Below, in pieces: positions 6,793 through 8,310 of a DNA stretch of 8,310 bases. The DNA comes from an uncultured Clostridia bacterium (GTDB lineage Bacteria; Bacillota; Clostridia; TANB77; CAG-508). A program made the translations under genes and the position numbers. The stretch is from assembly GCA_949077355.1 (NCBI GenBank), contig CARUQW010000061.1, forward strand, positions 1 through 8,310, written 5' to 3'. How positions within the stretch are numbered: position 1 is the first letter of the stretch; every line of letters begins with the position of its first letter. Under the pieces are notes generated by a model. That model had not been told where the DNA came from and searched no databases. It worked only from the letters and a program-made list of their open reading frames with translations.

Positions 6793-6827
6793 ATGGCTAG
6801 TTTGGTGCCTGTCCCAAAACTAACCAT
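6793..6827 (+). repeat. Stem-loop over the methyltransferase stop codon
   Basis: ATGGCTAGTTTGG pairs with the downstream CCAAAACTAACCAT, with one mismatch (C6797/A6823) and a one-base bulge or mismatch at A6816, around a loop TGCCTGTC. The stem includes the stop codon TAG (6798-6800). The sequence GGTGCCTGTCCC resembles short dispersed repeats found in many bacteria near REP-type elements, from memory. No long T run follows, so it is a weak terminator at most. It may instead protect or attenuate the transcript before the next gene. Confidence 0.55.
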
Positions 6828-6852
6828 TTGGTAGAGTGAAAGGAGAAAATAA

Positions 6853-7482
6853 ATGAAAAAAACAATTGGCGTAATTTTGAGAGAAAACACATCAGAATAT
6901 AAAGGAATTCCGTTATATTCATGTAGGAGAGATGTAATTCAATACCTAAAAAGATATGATGTAAATATTATAGGAATACCAATCGTATTTGAAAATGAAG
7001 AGGAGTTTGACAAAATAAAAGAAATAATTGATTTTTGTGATGGTATTATATCACCAGGAGGTTCTAAAATATATGACATAGACTATCAAATCATAAAATA
7101 TTTACATGAAATAGATAAACCAACATTAGGAATTTGTTTGGGAATGCAGATTATGGGAAAATTATTTAATGGAAAAGTAAGGACTGTAATTGAGGATGGA
7201 ACACATTGTAGTGAAGAAGAATATGTCCATCAAGTTGTGATAAAGAAAGATAGTTTATTATACAAGATTATGCGAGAAGAAATAATTAGGGTAAATAGTA
7301 GGCACATGAGGCAAATACCTTATACGAATTTGGATTGTGTTGCTTATAGTGAAGACAATGTATTAGAAGCAATTGAAGATAAAAATAAAAAATTCTTTAT
7401 GGGAATTCAATGGCATCCAGAATCTTTAATGGAAGATACATATAGTAGACGATTGTTTGACTATTTTATAAAAATATTATAA
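6853..7482 (+). CDS. Class I glutamine amidotransferase-like hydrolase (PuuD/peptidase C26 type)
   Basis: This family hydrolyses gamma-glutamyl amide bonds; PuuD itself splits gamma-glutamyl-GABA in putrescine breakdown. The 209-residue protein carries the expected triad: nucleophile C95 in GICLGMQIMG, and H188 and E190 in GIQWHPESL. The oxyanion-region SPGGSKIYD (67-75) and the VNSRHMRQI segment (147-155) are as in PuuD relatives, which have HH/HQ at the latter. It is somewhat shorter than E. coli PuuD (about 250 residues). The start is fixed by AAGGAG (6840-6845) seven bases upstream. No promoter is clear, so it is probably read from upstream through the stem-loop. The flavoprotein gene follows after 31 bases. 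No polyamine genes are nearby, so the true substrate is uncertain; other gamma-glutamyl compounds or peptides are possible. Confidence 0.85.
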   Translation: MKKTIGVILRENTSEYKGIPLYSCRRDVIQYLKRYDVNIIGIPIVFENEEEFDKIKEIIDFCDGIISPGGSKIYDIDYQIIKYLHEIDKPTLGICLGMQIMGKLFNGKVRTVIEDGTHCSEEEYVHQVVIKKDSLLYKIMREEIIRVNSRHMRQIPYTNLDCVAYSEDNVLEAIEDKNKKFFMGIQWHPESLMEDTYSRRLFDYFIKIL

Positions 7483-7513
7483 ATCAATCTTTGAAAAAAA
7501 GGAGAAATTTAGA

Positions 7514-8059
7514 ATGAGTGTATATATAAGTGGAAGTAATAGAAAACAGAATTGTTATAATGTTTTAAAAGATTTAAAAAAACAAAATGATAAAATTATT
7601 TGTTTAGCAGATAAAAGTATTAATTATTGTTTAGGTTGTAGTGCATGTGTAAATGAATTAGAAGGATATTGTATCATAGAGGATGATATGCAAGAAATAT
7701 ATGAAGAAATAATAAAAAATGATAAAATAGTTATAGCAACGCCTGTATATATGAATCACATATCAGGAATTTTAAAGAATGTTGTAGATAGATTTAATCC
7801 GTTTTGTAAGGAAGAAGGATTACTTAAAGGTAAGAAATTTTATATTATTGTGATTGGACAAATGGAGGAAGATGAAAATAGAGAAATTGCAAAAAATATC
7901 AAAGAATATTTTGAGGGAATTGGTGAGTTTTTAGGATTTGAATCTATTTTTCTAAGATATTTATCCAGTGGAGATATAGAAAATATAGATGATGTAGCTA
8001 AAAATTATGATAATTATAAAGAAATTATAAAACAGATAAAGGAACAAATAGAACAATAA
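7514..8059 (+). CDS. Iron-sulfur flavodoxin-fold reductase (NADPH-dependent FMN reductase family)
   Basis: The 181-residue cytoplasmic protein has a flavodoxin fold. ISGSNRKQNCYNVL (5-18) is the FMN phosphate loop. TPVYMNHISGILKNVVDRF (77-95) is the second flavin loop and helix seen in FMN reductases and iron-sulfur flavoproteins. Between them lies C39-x2-C42-x2-C45-x7-C53 (YCLGCSAC, then GYCIIEDDM). This compact pattern binds a [4Fe-4S] cluster in archaeal and clostridial Isf proteins. It would transfer electrons between a reduced carrier and an unknown acceptor, or reduce quinones or nitro compounds. The start has GGAG nine bases upstream (7501-7504). It lies 31 bases after the amidotransferase gene, so the two are probably one operon; the functional link is unknown. 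Codon use is strongly AT-biased. Confidence 0.85.
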   Translation: MSVYISGSNRKQNCYNVLKDLKKQNDKIICLADKSINYCLGCSACVNELEGYCIIEDDMQEIYEEIIKNDKIVIATPVYMNHISGILKNVVDRFNPFCKEEGLLKGKKFYIIVIGQMEEDENREIAKNIKEYFEGIGEFLGFESIFLRYLSSGDIENIDDVAKNYDNYKEIIKQIKEQIEQ

Positions 8060-8143
8060 TACTATAAAAAATCTACGAAAAACTAGAGCAATACAGAAAC
8101 TAAAAGAAAAGAATAAAAAAATAAAAAAAATTTGAAAAAATGC
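8060..8143. other. A-rich spacer upstream of the tRNA promoter
   Basis: No gene and no hairpin terminator are visible after the flavoprotein stop. The stretch is dominated by A runs up to 8140, directly before the tRNA -35 box. This is consistent with an UP-element-like region that boosts stable RNA promoters (inference). Confidence 0.4.
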
Positions 8144-8172
8144 TTGACAACTATGTGAAAAATTAGTATAAT
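8144..8172 (+). promoter_or_regulatory. Consensus promoter of the tRNA cluster
   Basis: TTGACA (8144-8149), exactly 17 bases, and TATAAT (8167-8172): a perfect sigma-A match in both boxes, with an A-rich stretch upstream. This is as expected for a stable RNA operon. Transcription would begin near 8179. Confidence 0.93.
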
Positions 8173-8178
8173 AAAAAA

Positions 8179-8190
8179 CGTCGAAAGACG
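8179..8190 (+). other. GNRA-capped leader hairpin before tRNA-Val
   Basis: CGTC-GAAA-GACG forms a 4-bp stem capped by a GAAA tetraloop. It lies exactly between the predicted start site and the first tRNA base (8195). It may mark the 5' leader for RNase P processing or protect the nascent end. Confidence 0.5.
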
Positions 8191-8194
8191 AAAC

Positions 8195-8270
8195 GGTCGC
8201 TTAGCTCAGCTGGGAGAGCATCTGCCTTACAAGCAGGGGGTCATAGGTTCGAGCCCTATAGCGACCACCA
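8195..8270 (+). tRNA. tRNA-Val (anticodon UAC)
   Basis: Full 76-base cloverleaf. The acceptor GGTCGCT (8195-8201) pairs with AGCGACC (8260-8266), followed by discriminator A and an encoded CCA (8268-8270). The D arm has AGCTCAGCTGGGAGAGC. The anticodon stem TCTGC/GCAGG holds loop CTTACAA with anticodon TAC at 8228-8230. The T loop is GGTTCGAGCC. It reads GUA and other GUN valine codons. Confidence 0.97.
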
Positions 8271-8278
8271 TCTTTTAC

Positions 8279-8310
8279 GGCCTGGTAGTTCAGTTGGTTA
8301 GAACGCTAGC
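8279..8310 (+). tRNA. 5' part of a second tRNA, probably tRNA-Asp
   Basis: GGCCTGG (8279-8285) and TAGTTCAGTTGGTTAGAACG are the acceptor strand and D arm typical of bacterial tRNA-Asp(GUC). The window ends at the start of the anticodon stem (CTAGC), so the anticodon is not seen. It lies 8 bases after tRNA-Val, in the same transcript. A Val-Asp order is common in Firmicute tRNA clusters. Confidence 0.8.

Larger units (their letters stand above)
5425..6800 (+). pseudogene. rlmD: 23S rRNA (uracil-5-)-methyltransferase, RlmD/TrmA family, with two +1 frameshifts
   Basis: RlmD-type enzymes methylate C5 of uracil in 23S rRNA using SAM and carry a [4Fe-4S] cluster. Three frames are needed: 5425-5784, 5786-5863 and 5865-6800, together 457 residues, the normal family length. 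Segment 1 has the TRAM-like domain and cluster cysteines C75, C81 and C84 (CKTYKRCGGC). Segment 2 has the conserved GMENPYHYRNKAQYPIG block. Segment 3 has the fourth cluster Cys (HTCLIQN), the SAM loop DLYCGIGTISLF, DPPRKG, and the catalytic Cys in SCNPATL. A protein from one frame alone would lack either cluster ligands or the catalytic domain. Each shift is one extra base at an in-frame CGG; no other lesion is seen. It may be a fresh pseudogene, a sequence error, or a gene rescued by +1 frameshifting. Typed as pseudogene by convention only. The ATG has GAGGAG and a promoter. Confidence 0.85.

Noticed and set aside
5832..6800. Separate gene starting at TTG 5832 for a stand-alone methyltransferase domain
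   Set aside because: Its first ten residues (MALAKMENQL) are an out-of-frame reading of the conserved PIGFGKNGKPV segment, there is no ribosome site, and the product would lack three of four cluster cysteines.
1..8310. CRISPR array, phage genes, toxin-antitoxin pair or integrase
   Set aside because: No regularly spaced repeats, and no protein with such motifs in any frame examined.

Overview
The window looks like a low-GC Clostridia-type Firmicute chromosome. The genes are AT-rich, arginine is mostly AGA, ribosome sites are strong GGAGG types, tRNAs encode their CCA, and the proteins are of clostridial type. It begins at the first base of a perfect hairpin and ends inside a tRNA gene. It may therefore be a whole contig broken at repeats (inference).

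Layout. (1) 1-1142: an MFS transporter whose 5' end is missing; the junction is marked by two perfect hairpins. (2) 1143-1352: a spacer with palindromes and a bidirectional terminator. (3) 1353-2009 (-): a membrane-anchored coiled-coil protein of unknown function. From an overlapping pair of promoters, a two-gene operon runs the other way (2131-3203): CcdA and a membrane-tethered thioredoxin, a pair that would carry electrons across the membrane. (4) 3258-5294 (-): a large fusion of a class I/II aminotransferase with a GNAT acetyltransferase, clearly richer in GC than its neighbours and probably acquired. (5) 5425-6800: an RlmD/TrmA-type 23S rRNA uracil-5-methyltransferase interrupted by two +1 frameshifts. 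(6) 6853-8059: a class I glutamine amidotransferase of the PuuD type and an iron-sulfur flavodoxin-type reductase, probably co-transcribed. (7) 8144-8310: a consensus promoter, a small leader hairpin, tRNA-Val(UAC) and the start of a second tRNA, probably tRNA-Asp.

The most interesting feature is the methyltransferase. Its reading frame must move +1 twice within 80 bases. Both times this happens at an in-frame CGG codon preceded by an Ile codon (ATT CGG A and ATA CGG G), and both times family homology resumes without loss at a Gly. CGG occurs as an in-frame codon nowhere else in the AT-rich genes here. The rest of the protein is intact, including the cluster cysteines, SAM motifs and catalytic Cys, and the repaired length of 457 residues is normal for the family. 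This fits +1 frameshifting at a rare CGG codon, comparable in logic to the Ty1 CUU-AGG-C site. Indel error and early gene decay remain open. The aminotransferase gene does use CGG as an ordinary Arg codon, which argues against CGG being wholly unreadable in this organism.
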